A stretch of DNA of 5,929 nucleotides from Bacteroidota bacterium. GTDB taxonomy: Bacteria; Bacteroidota; Ignavibacteria; Kryptoniales; JAKASW01. How positions within the stretch are numbered: the stretch's first letter is position 1; the number at the start of each line of letters is the position of its first letter. Location of the stretch: assembly GCA_021789755.1 (NCBI GenBank), contig JAJYJD010000228.1:1-5929 (forward strand), given 5' to 3'. The notes below the pieces were generated by a model. It searched no databases. It was not told where the DNA came from and saw nothing but the letters and a program-made list of their open reading frames with translations. Made by a program: the position numbers and the translations under genes. Positions 1-5,915 of this stretch are shown here, one piece after another.

Positions 1-2
1 TG

Positions 3-1334
3 AGACGTGAGTTCAAAGACTTCGATGAATTCAAGAAACTTGTGCTGGCCCGGTATTCTCCGGCGGATGTGGAAACCAGGACCGGTGTGGAATCAAAAGA
101 TATTATAGAGAATGCGCGCAAATTCGCGAATGCCGCCGCGCCCGTCGCCTATTTCGACGAATCCATTCTGCATTCTTCCAACGGGACGAGAAACGCGTAC
201 GCCGTCCTGGCGCTGAACGCTCTCAAGGGATTCGCAGGATACGGAAAGCTGAGTGACCGGGAACTTCCGCAGTTTGCAAATAGGAAGCGAGCGGATGACT
301 CCGAAGAGACGTGGAATCCAAACATGCTTGTCGGCGACGACGGGGTCAAATTGCTGATGATTTACCGGAGCAACTTCATATTCAATTCTCCCAATTCAGA
401 AGAGCTTCGTAAATCGATCTCGAAAATTCCCATGGTCGTGAGCTTCTCGCCGTTCATAGACGAAACGAGCGAGCTTGCGGACCTCATAATTCCCGATCAC
501 GACGACCTTGAAAGGCTGGAGGCGTTCAGGTCTACGGTAACGGGAACTCCCGTCATCAGTATGCAGCAGCCGGTCGTGAAGCCGTTTTACTCGACGGTTC
601 ATACGGGCGATCTGCTGGTAAGGCTCATCGGCGATGTCAAGCTGTCGAAGAACTGGGATTACAAGAAGTACGAGGATTATCTGCGGGCATTCCTGAAACC
701 GGTCTACAAACACGGGAAGGGAATGCTGATGAGTCAGAAGAAGCCGACCGGCCTCGAGAAGAGTTTACACGAGGCTGGATGGCAGCTGGTTTCCTATTCG
801 GACTTCGACGAGTTCTGGGAGGAAATGCTCAAGTATGGCGGATGGTGGAATCCGTTTCCGAAGACCTCGGCGTTCAAACCGACGCTGGGGTTGACCACCG
901 GTCAACTGGCAGGGAACAACAAGAATGATCCGGCAAGCGTGAAGCGAAACGCTGATGCTCTAAGGCTGAACATCTTTTGGAAGAATCTCGATTACAAGGG
1001 CAATATGCTCCGAAACCCCGTTCTGACCGAACAGTTCGGGATGGAACGCGACGTTTACTATGGGATCTGGATCGAGATAAACCCGGCGACGGCTAAGAAA
1101 TTTTCTGTCAGCGATAGAAGCAGAATAAGAGTGGAGACAGCCAAAGGTTCGTTCGAGGCGACTGCGATTTACAATCCCGCGGTAATGCCGACGAATATCG
1201 ATGTGCCGTTCGGGCTGGGGCATACAGCTTCGGCAAAAACTTACGGCGTTAACCCGGTTCAATATTGCGACGATGTATTCGATAAAGAGTCGGGGTTTCC
1301 TTCTCTTTCTGAGACCGAAGTAAAGATCAGTTGA
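3..1334 (+). CDS. Molybdopterin-dependent oxidoreductase, catalytic subunit (C-terminal part, 5' end outside window)
   Basis: The frame is open from the left edge (first full codon at position 3) to TGA at 1332-1334, so the gene is truncated by the window. A GTG at 42 is an internal codon rather than a credible start, because the frame continues upstream with an ordinary hydrophilic sequence. About 443 residues are visible. The segment at about 462-497 (ETSELADLIIPD, followed by LERLEAF) is the typical end of the molybdopterin oxidoreductase domain, where family members carry 'ET..yADivLP...~E'. The segment at about 1080-1262 (NPATAKKFSVSD...RIRVET, then VPFGLGHTA...YGVNP) is a typical molybdopterin-dinucleotide-binding beta-barrel domain. 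The N-terminal FeS site, any Tat signal and the Mo-ligand residue lie upstream, so the substrate (polysulfide, thiosulfate, tetrathionate, arsenic or other) cannot be assigned. It could also be a cofactor-free homologue like the ActB large domain of alternative complex III. The ferredoxin subunit follows after 22 bp, which fits an operon encoding one complex. The family call is firm; the function is open. Confidence 0.9.
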   Translation, partial: RREFKDFDEFKKLVLARYSPADVETRTGVESKDIIENARKFANAAAPVAYFDESILHSSNGTRNAYAVLALNALKGFAGYGKLSDRELPQFANRKRADDSEETWNPNMLVGDDGVKLLMIYRSNFIFNSPNSEELRKSISKIPMVVSFSPFIDETSELADLIIPDHDDLERLEAFRSTVTGTPVISMQQPVVKPFYSTVHTGDLLVRLIGDVKLSKNWDYKKYEDYLRAFLKPVYKHGKGMLMSQKKPTGLEKSLHEAGWQLVSYSDFDEFWEEMLKYGGWWNPFPKTSAFKPTLGLTTGQLAGNNKNDPASVKRNADALRLNIFWKNLDYKGNMLRNPVLTEQFGMERDVYYGIWIEINPATAKKFSVSDRSRIRVETAKGSFEATAIYNPAVMPTNIDVPFGLGHTASAKTYGVNPVQYCDDVFDKESGFPSLSETEVKIS

Positions 1335-1356
1335 CTCGATACATAGAGGAGTAAGA

Positions 1357-2043
1357 ATGCCCAAATATGGAATGGTAATAGATCTCAACAAGTGCACGTC
1401 GTGCCAGGCATGCGTGACGGCCTGCAAGGTCGAGAATAACGTCCAAATCGTATCCGAAGACGACGCGCAGAACGGCAGAGCCATGTTCTGGATGAAGATG
1501 CTTACGATGGAGTTCGACGGCGATTATCCGAACATCAAGCCGAAGACGCTTCCCCGGAACTGCATGCAGTGCGACGAGCCTTCGTGCATCAAGGTGTGCC
1601 CGGTCAGAGCGACTTACAAGAGGGACGACGGCATCGTGGCACAGATATATCCTCAATGCATCGGCTGCAGATACTGCATGGCCAATTGCCCTTACACCGT
1701 GAAGGTCTTCAACTGGGACAGGGAAGAGCAGCCGAAAGAAATCGAAAAGTTATATAACCCCGATGTCTCCGTTCGTCCGAAGGGTGTCGTCGAGAAGTGT
1801 ACTTTTTGTGTTCACCGGCTGCAGATCGCGTCTGAAAAAGCGAAGGCCGAGCACAGGGAACTCGCGCCCGGCGATTATGTGCCGGCATGCGTTGAAGTTT
1901 GTCCTGTGGGCGCGATAAGTTTTGGCGATCTCGACGACAGGAAAAGCGAAGTATCCAAAGCTTCACGCGACTACCGTGCATTCGGACTCCTCGAGGAACT
2001 GGGAACGGTTCCGAAGGTCAGATACCTGAACGCAATAGAATGA
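1357..2043 (+). CDS. Four-[4Fe-4S] ferredoxin electron-transfer subunit (DmsB/PsrB/NrfC type)
   Basis: This 228-residue protein is the electron-transfer subunit expected between a molybdoenzyme catalytic subunit and an NrfD-type membrane subunit. Sixteen cysteines fall in four clusters: C13/C16/C19/C23 (CTSCQACVTACK), C69/C72/C77/C81 (CMQCDEPSCIKVCP), C101/C104/C107/C111 (CIGCRYCMANCP) and C148/C151/C178/C182 (CTFC, then ACVEVCPVGA). All four sets are complete, predicting four [4Fe-4S] clusters in a chain. Cluster 2 has the longer CxxCx4C spacing usual in this family. There is no signal peptide, as expected for subunits folded in the cytoplasm and, where periplasmic, exported bound to a Tat-signal partner. 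The start at 1357 is supported by a strong AGAGGAG at 1345-1351, five bases upstream. The neighbours are the Mo subunit 22 bp upstream and the NrfD subunit 16 bp downstream, so co-translation of one complex is likely. The family assignment is secure; the reaction depends on the partner. Confidence 0.95.
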   Translation: MPKYGMVIDLNKCTSCQACVTACKVENNVQIVSEDDAQNGRAMFWMKMLTMEFDGDYPNIKPKTLPRNCMQCDEPSCIKVCPVRATYKRDDGIVAQIYPQCIGCRYCMANCPYTVKVFNWDREEQPKEIEKLYNPDVSVRPKGVVEKCTFCVHRLQIASEKAKAEHRELAPGDYVPACVEVCPVGAISFGDLDDRKSEVSKASRDYRAFGLLEELGTVPKVRYLNAIE

Positions 2044-2059
2044 AGAAGGATATCCGTTT

Positions 2060-3424
2060 ATGAGCTATCAAGATCTTCACGACGAAGACGAAGCGCTGTT
2101 CAGGCCGATTTACGAGACCAGCAGAAGCTTTTATGTCGTCGTCATCGTACTGACGGCGGTATTCCTGTTTGGAGTGGGCTGTTATATACACCAGTTGTTT
2201 TACGGCCTCGGCGCCACGGGAATGAATGAACCGGTCTCGTGGGCATTCTATATCGTGGACTTCGTGTTCTTCATCGGCATTTCGCACGCGGGCACGCTTA
2301 TCTCGGCGATCCTTCGCCTGTCAAAGGCGGAATGGCGCAGGCCGATAACCAGGATGGCGGAAGTCATCACCGGAATCGTCCTCGCTATCGGTGGACTTCA
2401 TCCTGTGATAGATCTGGGCAGGCCCGACAGGATCCTGCATCTATTCGAGAGAGGACGGCTGCAATCCCCTCTCCTCTGGGATCTCACGAGCGTGACGGCG
2501 TACTTCACCGCGTCGACAATCTATCTCTACGTCCCGATGATACCGGACATCGCACTTCTCAGGGACCGCGGCGGAAAGCTGCAGAACCTTTACAGGATTC
2601 TCGCATGGGGATATAAAGGTACGCCGAAACAGAAACATGCCCTGGAACGAGCGATAAATATCCTGATGGTGATGGTCATACCGATAGCCGTCTCCGTGCA
2701 CACGATCATCGCATGGATTTTCGGAATGACATTGCAACCGGGATGGCACAGCACGATCTTCGGACCGTATTTCGTCGTCGGCGCAATCTACTCCGGCATT
2801 GCCGCGCTTGTGATTGTAATGATCGTATTCAGGAAGATATTCCATTTCGAGGATTACCTGAAGGAAATTCATTTCAAGTATCTGGGGACTCTCCTCCTGG
2901 TCGTGTCTTTGCTCTGGACGTATTTCACGTTTGCCGAATACCTGACCACATTCTACGGACACGAACCTGCCGAGATGAGGGTTTTCCTTTACAAGTTCGC
3001 CGGGGGTTACGCGCCTTTCTTCTGGCTGATGGTCTTTTGTAATTTCCTATTGCCGGTAATTATTCTCAGCAATAAGAAGACCAAAACGATACCAGGTATC
3101 CTGGTCGCTTCGATCGGAGTCGTTCTCGGTATGTGGCTCGAAAGGCTCATCATAATTATTCCGACGCTTGCAAATCCTAGGCTGCCGTATCCTACCGGGA
3201 TTTATATCCCATCCGTCACGGAAATCGGGATATTTGCTGCCGGAATGTCGGCGTTTATCCTCGGCTTCATGGGATTTTCCAAATTGTTTCCGCTCATCTC
3301 AATTTGGGAAACGAAGGAAGGGAGGCAGCATAGTGTCCACGAAGTGTCCGTGCGCCTGAGAGAGTACCTGCCGGGCCAGCGGGAAGAATCGGGTGTCGAA
3401 GCATCCGTGAAAGCGGAACTGTAA
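2060..3424 (+). CDS. NrfD/ActC-like polytopic quinone-reactive membrane subunit
   Basis: This 454-residue integral membrane protein has about ten hydrophobic helices, near residues 23-50, 60-87, 97-115, 137-165, 198-223, 232-258, 272-297, 316-337, 344-368 and 387-414. The NrfD/PsrC family transfers electrons between the FeS subunit and membrane quinone without heme. Ten helices, rather than the eight of PsrC/DmsC, and the segments GISHAGTLISAILRL (73-87), WDLTSVTAYFTAS (140-152), IPDIALLRDR (161-170), VSVHT (211-215) and PGWHSTIFGPYFV (227-239) resemble, as I remember them, the ActC/ActF branch of alternative complex III and related HmeB/DsrP-type proteins. H114, H214 and H230 are candidate quinone-site residues, but this is inferred from likely conservation only. 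The C-terminus (about 417-454) is a charged cytoplasmic or periplasmic tail. The start is supported by AAGGA at 2046-2050, nine bases upstream. The gene follows the ferredoxin subunit after 16 bp, and a mini-ORF begins three bases after its TAA. Confidence 0.93.
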   Translation: MSYQDLHDEDEALFRPIYETSRSFYVVVIVLTAVFLFGVGCYIHQLFYGLGATGMNEPVSWAFYIVDFVFFIGISHAGTLISAILRLSKAEWRRPITRMAEVITGIVLAIGGLHPVIDLGRPDRILHLFERGRLQSPLLWDLTSVTAYFTASTIYLYVPMIPDIALLRDRGGKLQNLYRILAWGYKGTPKQKHALERAINILMVMVIPIAVSVHTIIAWIFGMTLQPGWHSTIFGPYFVVGAIYSGIAALVIVMIVFRKIFHFEDYLKEIHFKYLGTLLLVVSLLWTYFTFAEYLTTFYGHEPAEMRVFLYKFAGGYAPFFWLMVFCNFLLPVIILSNKKTKTIPGILVASIGVVLGMWLERLIIIIPTLANPRLPYPTGIYIPSVTEIGIFAAGMSAFILGFMGFSKLFPLISIWETKEGRQHSVHEVSVRLREYLPGQREESGVEASVKAEL

Positions 3425-3427
3425 CTA

Positions 3428-3493
3428 ATGCCCGCGATAACTGTCGGCGTCGGTCTCTTTCTGAAAATGGGACGAAAGGAAATTGAAGCATGA
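3428..3493 (+). CDS. Possible 21-codon micropeptide / translational-coupling mini-ORF
   Basis: An ATG lies three bases after the TAA of the NrfD gene and opens a frame of 21 codons (MPAITVGVGLFLKMGRKEIEA). Its TGA (3491-3493) overlaps the ATG of the next gene (3490-3492) as ATGA. A weak purine run, GCGGA, lies about ten bases upstream (3413-3417 region). The peptide has a hydrophobic first half and a charged second half but matches nothing I recognise. The simplest reading is a linker frame that carries ribosomes from the NrfD gene to the two-helix protein. A functional micropeptide or pure chance are both possible, since 65 bp of open frame is not statistically remarkable. The Shine-Dalgarno of the downstream gene (AAAGGA, 3475-3480) lies inside it. 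Confidence 0.25.
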   Translation: MPAITVGVGLFLKMGRKEIEA

Positions 3494-3726
3494 AAGATAG
3501 AACGGTCTACATAATCCAATTGATTACGCTTTCGTTCAATTGGATACTTGCCGTGAGCGTAACCTGGTGGTTCATCCATTTGGTCACGGTCGCCGATGAA
3601 TTGAACGATACGCAGACGGCTTCCCTGAGCATAAGCATCGTCGCGATCACTGTCTTCTGGATACTTGCCGGCGTCTTGTCATACGTGTTCTTCAGTCTGC
3701 ATAAACATGACGAAGAGGCGGAATGA
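3490..3726 (+). CDS. Small two-helix membrane protein, probable accessory subunit of the redox complex
   Basis: This 78-residue protein is not a family I can name. It has two hydrophobic helices, about residues 7-34 (rich in aromatics: F16, W18, W26, W27, H30) and 45-70 (W57, F67, F68), joined by a short polar turn around ADELNDTQT. The C-terminal tail is short and highly charged (HKHDEEAE). The hairpin shape predicts an integral membrane subunit with both ends on the same side. No Cys or heme motif is present, and four histidines do not form a recognised metal motif. The start at 3490 is supported by AAAGGA at 3475-3480, nine bases upstream. The gene sits between the NrfD subunit and the tetraheme cytochrome, so a structural or docking role in the same complex is inferred from position only. 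The small two-helix subunits of alternative complex III or terminal oxidases are an analogy, not shown homology. Confidence 0.8.
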   Translation: MKDRTVYIIQLITLSFNWILAVSVTWWFIHLVTVADELNDTQTASLSISIVAITVFWILAGVLSYVFFSLHKHDEEAE

Positions 3727-3764
3727 GTTTGCGAAGGAATTTCTTCGGCGGAATATTGGAATAA
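3723..3764 (+). other. 13-codon mini-ORF with a Tat-like start (possible gene remnant)
   Basis: The stop of the 78-residue protein (TGA 3724-3726) overlaps an ATG at 3723-3725 as ATGA, preceded by AAGAGG at 3713-3718. The frame reads MSLRRNFFGGILE and then stops with TAA (3762-3764). LRRNFFGG resembles the twin-arginine consensus (S/T-R-R-x-F-L-K) at the start of exported redox proteins such as Rieske or molybdoenzyme subunits. No hydrophobic core follows, and no other frame in the next 100 bp continues one. It may be the stub of a deleted gene, a coupling frame, or coincidence. Confidence 0.15.
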
Positions 3765-3781
3765 TGAAATGATGGATTGTT

Positions 3782-3814
3782 GAACCCGGTTCGTGTAGTT
3801 CGACAGAACAGTTC
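3782..3814 (+). promoter_or_regulatory. Cluster of GAAC/GTTC half-sites (possible operator or RNA hairpin)
   Basis: Five tetramers of one palindromic pair occur in 33 bp: GAAC 3782-3785, GTTC 3789-3792, GTTC 3798-3801, GAAC 3806-3809 and GTTC 3811-3814. GAACC-C-GGTTC (3782-3792) is a perfect inverted repeat with a one-base centre. GTTC-g-TGT / ACAGAAC (3789-3796 with 3803-3809) can form a 7-bp stem with one bulge and a six-base loop. The cluster lies 55-87 bp before the tetraheme cytochrome start, in the only sizeable gap of the operon. Regulator binding is inference; no convincing -10/-35 pair is visible beside it. Confidence 0.25.
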
Positions 3815-3868
3815 ACCCGCTCTTCCTCTTTTGAGGGCAGCGATGAATCGAAAGTTGAGGATTAGCGT

Positions 3869-5026
3869 ATGGCGAAGAATTTTGCATTGAAAACAGCATT
3901 CGTACTGCTACTTCTTGTGTCAGGCGTGTCGGCACAGCAGCTCCCGAAGAATCCGCTTGCCGGGAGGGAAGTGTTCGAGAAGGAAGGGTGCTTGAACTGT
4001 CATGCCGTGAATGGGAGCGGCGGCACGATCGGGCCTGACTTCGGGAAGCAGGTGTTTCCGGGGAACGATTACGACCTGCTTTCCAGGATGTGGAACCACT
4101 CCCAGAGGATGCTTCTCATGATGGCGAGAACGAAGACTGAAAGGCCGAGTTTCACAGGGCGGGATTTTCATGAGCTGGGTGATTTTCTCTATTTTATCCG
4201 TTACCTTGGGGAACCAGGAAATATTTCCGCGGGGAAGAGACTCTTTACGACTGAAGGATGCATTAAATGCCACTCCGTCGGGCGTGCCGTCCCCGGTAAG
4301 ATCGCGCTCGACAGTATGAAGATTTACGTTTCCCCGGTCAGGCTCGCTCAAGCGATGTGGAACCATTCGATCATGATGCACAGGCGGGGGGCGGCCAGAG
4401 GTGTGAAGCTTCCGACCTTTTCGGACAATCGGTTTGCAGATCTCACGGCATACATCCGTTCCGCAAGCTCGCTCAAGTCCGGTGAAGAAATCTATTCCTA
4501 TCCCGGCGATCCTGTCCGCGGCGAACAGCTTTTCAAGGAGAAGGGATGCTATTATTGTCATGTCGAAAAGCCTGTCGGACCGAAGCTCGAGCGAATGAGG
4601 ACGAATGAAAGCGTTACAGAGATCGCCGGCATCATGTGGAATCACTCGGGAAAAATGGCGGAGGCGATGAAGACGATGAACCGGTCTTATCCGTCATTCT
4701 CCGGCGATGAGATGGCAGATGTGATTTCATACCTGTACTTCCAGGGGACTCCCAGAACATCAGGGTCGGCTGAACTCGGCGCACTTCTGTTCAAGAGGAA
4801 GGGATGTGAGAGCTGCCACCAAACCGGCAATCAATTCAACGCGCCTACCGTCGACCGGTTCGGCCCGTTCCACGATAAAGATGATTTTCTTGCGGCCTTG
4901 TGGAATCACGCGCCGCGGATGGAAGAGCTGCTTCTCGCTAAGGGGAAGAAACTCCCGGACCTTATGCCAAATGAGGTGAAATCTTTGTATCTTTTTATAA
5001 ATGCGAAGACAGAAGCAGGCAAGTGA
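3869..5026 (+). CDS. Secreted tetraheme cytochrome c with four tandem CXXCH / WNH(S/A)xxM domains
   Basis: This 385-residue periplasmic electron carrier begins with a Sec signal peptide (residues 1-22: basic start, FVLLLLVSGVSA core, likely cut A22|Q23). Four covalent heme sites are visible: C41-H45 (CLNCH), C131-H135 (CIKCH), C227-H231 (CYYCH) and C313-H317 (CESCH). Each belongs to a domain of about 90 residues and is followed 28-32 residues later by W-N-H-[SA]-x-x-M: W75/H77/M81, W164/H166/M170, W257/H259/M263 and W345/H347/M351. A proline-aromatic stretch follows in the first three domains (PSFTG, PTFSD, PSFSG). The conserved Met or His is the obvious candidate for the sixth heme ligand. 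Domains 1 and 3 both run into an LYF...G linker before the next heme, hinting at a two-plus-two duplication. The start at 3869 is the first in frame (TAG at 3863-3865) with GAGG at 3857-3860, eight bases upstream. Its place after the NrfD module suggests that it accepts or donates electrons for that complex. Confidence 0.95.
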   Translation: MAKNFALKTAFVLLLLVSGVSAQQLPKNPLAGREVFEKEGCLNCHAVNGSGGTIGPDFGKQVFPGNDYDLLSRMWNHSQRMLLMMARTKTERPSFTGRDFHELGDFLYFIRYLGEPGNISAGKRLFTTEGCIKCHSVGRAVPGKIALDSMKIYVSPVRLAQAMWNHSIMMHRRGAARGVKLPTFSDNRFADLTAYIRSASSLKSGEEIYSYPGDPVRGEQLFKEKGCYYCHVEKPVGPKLERMRTNESVTEIAGIMWNHSGKMAEAMKTMNRSYPSFSGDEMADVISYLYFQGTPRTSGSAELGALLFKRKGCESCHQTGNQFNAPTVDRFGPFHDKDDFLAALWNHAPRMEELLLAKGKKLPDLMPNEVKSLYLFINAKTEAGK

Positions 5027-5711
5027 AGCCCGAGGGATCAGCCGAAGAAAGACGACGGAGCTCATTGCGGATCGAGTGAACTCCCGGAGAAGCTGGCCGC
5101 ATAAACACCCGGTTATATCGGCGTTGCTTGTCCGTTGGGTTTGCTTGTTGTCGTTTTTGATGTTCCCGATTATTTCTCGTGCGGGAGACGTGAAGGGACG
5201 CGTGACCATTGCCGGCGGGACCAGCAACGCGAATGCGGTCATATATATTGAGACCGTCGACAGCGTATTTGACCCTCCCGCGAAGCCGGCCGTGATGGAC
5301 CAGAACCATCTCGCATTCAAACCGGAAGTGCTTCCGATACTTGCCGGAACCGCAGTGCAGTTTCTGAACAGCGATGAAGTGCTCCATGATGTTTTTACGC
5401 CTTCTCCCTGCGCCGGGAGTTTCAATCTTGGGTCGTTTCCTCCGGGCGAAAGTAAAACATATACGTTCAGCAAGGCGGGATGCGACGCCCTGATTTTGTG
5501 CGACATCCATCCGGAGATGCAGGCCTGGGTCGTAGTTCTCCAGAATCCGTATTTCGCGGTAAGTGATAAGAAGGGTGATTACGAGATAAAGGGTATACCC
5601 CCGGGGACGTATTCTCTCCGGACGTGGTTCGGTTATTACAACTCTCAATCTGTGCGCATAACCGTTCCTCGAGCGGGCAGTGTCAGCGCGGACTTTCAAC
5701 TGAAGCAGTGA
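5001..5711 (+). CDS. Secreted cupredoxin with carboxypeptidase-regulatory-like C-terminus ('methylamine utilization-like' family)
   Basis: In the longest frame this is a 236-residue exported blue-copper-like protein. A hydrophobic signal core lies at residues 38-58, with probable cleavage near SRA61|GDV. A short beta segment (GDVKGRVTIAGG) precedes the cupredoxin fold, which includes the family-typical MDQNHLAFKP (99-108). It carries a full type 1 copper set: H129 (VLHDVF), C167, H170 and M173 (CDIHPEM). Cysteines C137 and C161 may form a disulfide. A C-terminal carboxypeptidase-regulatory-like strand module starts near residue 185 (KKGDYEIKGIPPGTYSLRTW). Homologues are often labelled methylamine utilization protein, but nothing here indicates methylamine metabolism. 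The likely role is periplasmic electron transfer or copper binding alongside the cytochrome. The start is uncertain. ATG 5001 overlaps the cytochrome gene by 26 bp and gives an overlong signal n-region; the GAGGTGA at 4975-4981 is too far away. GTG 5076 or TTG 5124 give normal-length signals but lack a well-placed Shine-Dalgarno. Confidence 0.9.
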   Translation: MRRQKQASEARGISRRKTTELIADRVNSRRSWPHKHPVISALLVRWVCLLSFLMFPIISRAGDVKGRVTIAGGTSNANAVIYIETVDSVFDPPAKPAVMDQNHLAFKPEVLPILAGTAVQFLNSDEVLHDVFTPSPCAGSFNLGSFPPGESKTYTFSKAGCDALILCDIHPEMQAWVVVLQNPYFAVSDKKGDYEIKGIPPGTYSLRTWFGYYNSQSVRITVPRAGSVSADFQLKQ

Positions 5712-5802
5712 CCCCGGTTATCTTCGACACCCGAATTGCAGATACGAGGTCGGGTCAAGCAGGGGAACTTTTTCAAATTCACCATGGAGATGCGACTCAC
5801 CT

Positions 5803-5823
5803 ACTGAAGCTTGTTTTTTCAGT
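5803..5823 (+). other. Weak inverted repeat ACTGAA/TTCAGT after the cupredoxin gene
   Basis: ACTGAA (5803-5808) and TTCAGT (5818-5823) can pair as a 6-bp stem with a nine-base T-rich loop, about 90 bp after the last stop codon. The T-run lies in the loop rather than after the stem, so it does not look like a normal intrinsic terminator. It is the closest thing to an operon-end signal near this gene. Confidence 0.15.
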
Positions 5824-5884
5824 CTCGATTACTTAGCCTTTGACATGATTCGCTTGCATCACAAGCACGATCCTAACAAAGACC

Positions 5885-5915
5885 GCATCCCCTGCAATGG
5901 TCATCGGGGGATCGC
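5885..5915 (+). other. GC-rich inverted repeat near the right edge
   Basis: GCATCCCC (5885-5892) pairs with GGGGAT-c-GC (5907-5915), an 8-bp stem with one bulged C and a loop of about 14 bases. A palindrome CGCATGCG (5913-5920) overlaps its right arm. No T-run follows inside the window. It could be a terminator-like stem, a regulatory element of a gene beyond the edge, or chance. A smaller perfect stem GCTTG/CAAGC (5852-5856 / 5862-5866) lies just upstream. No convincing coding sequence is seen from 5712 to 5929. Confidence 0.2.

Noticed and set aside
960..1656. Minus-strand frames opposite the end of the Mo subunit and the start of the ferredoxin gene
   Set aside because: The plus strand has clear molybdopterin-binding and ferredoxin motifs here, so these are antisense shadows.
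3843..3890. 15-codon frame (starting MNRKLRISVWRR) overlapping the cytochrome start
   Set aside because: It overlaps the cytochrome start in another frame and has no plausible Shine-Dalgarno of its own. Nothing distinguishes it from chance.
3920..4645. Long open frame on the minus strand opposite the tetraheme cytochrome (241 codons)
   Set aside because: It is a shadow of the plus-strand gene, which has a signal peptide and four heme motifs. The minus-strand translation shows no recognisable domain.
4760..5699. Two long minus-strand frames (4760-5506 and 4995-5699) opposite the cytochrome end and the cupredoxin gene
   Set aside because: They overlap each other and a well-supported plus-strand gene. 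Their compositions look like antisense translations with no motif.
5624..5836. Plus-strand frame of 70 codons overlapping the end of the cupredoxin gene
   Set aside because: It starts inside the cupredoxin domain in another frame, and the product has no hydrophobic pattern or motif. Chance opening is more likely.
5839..5880. TTGACA at 5840-5845 as the -35 box of a promoter for a gene beyond the right edge
   Set aside because: No acceptable -10 box lies 16-19 bases downstream (sequence there is AAGCAC-like), so a promoter cannot be supported.
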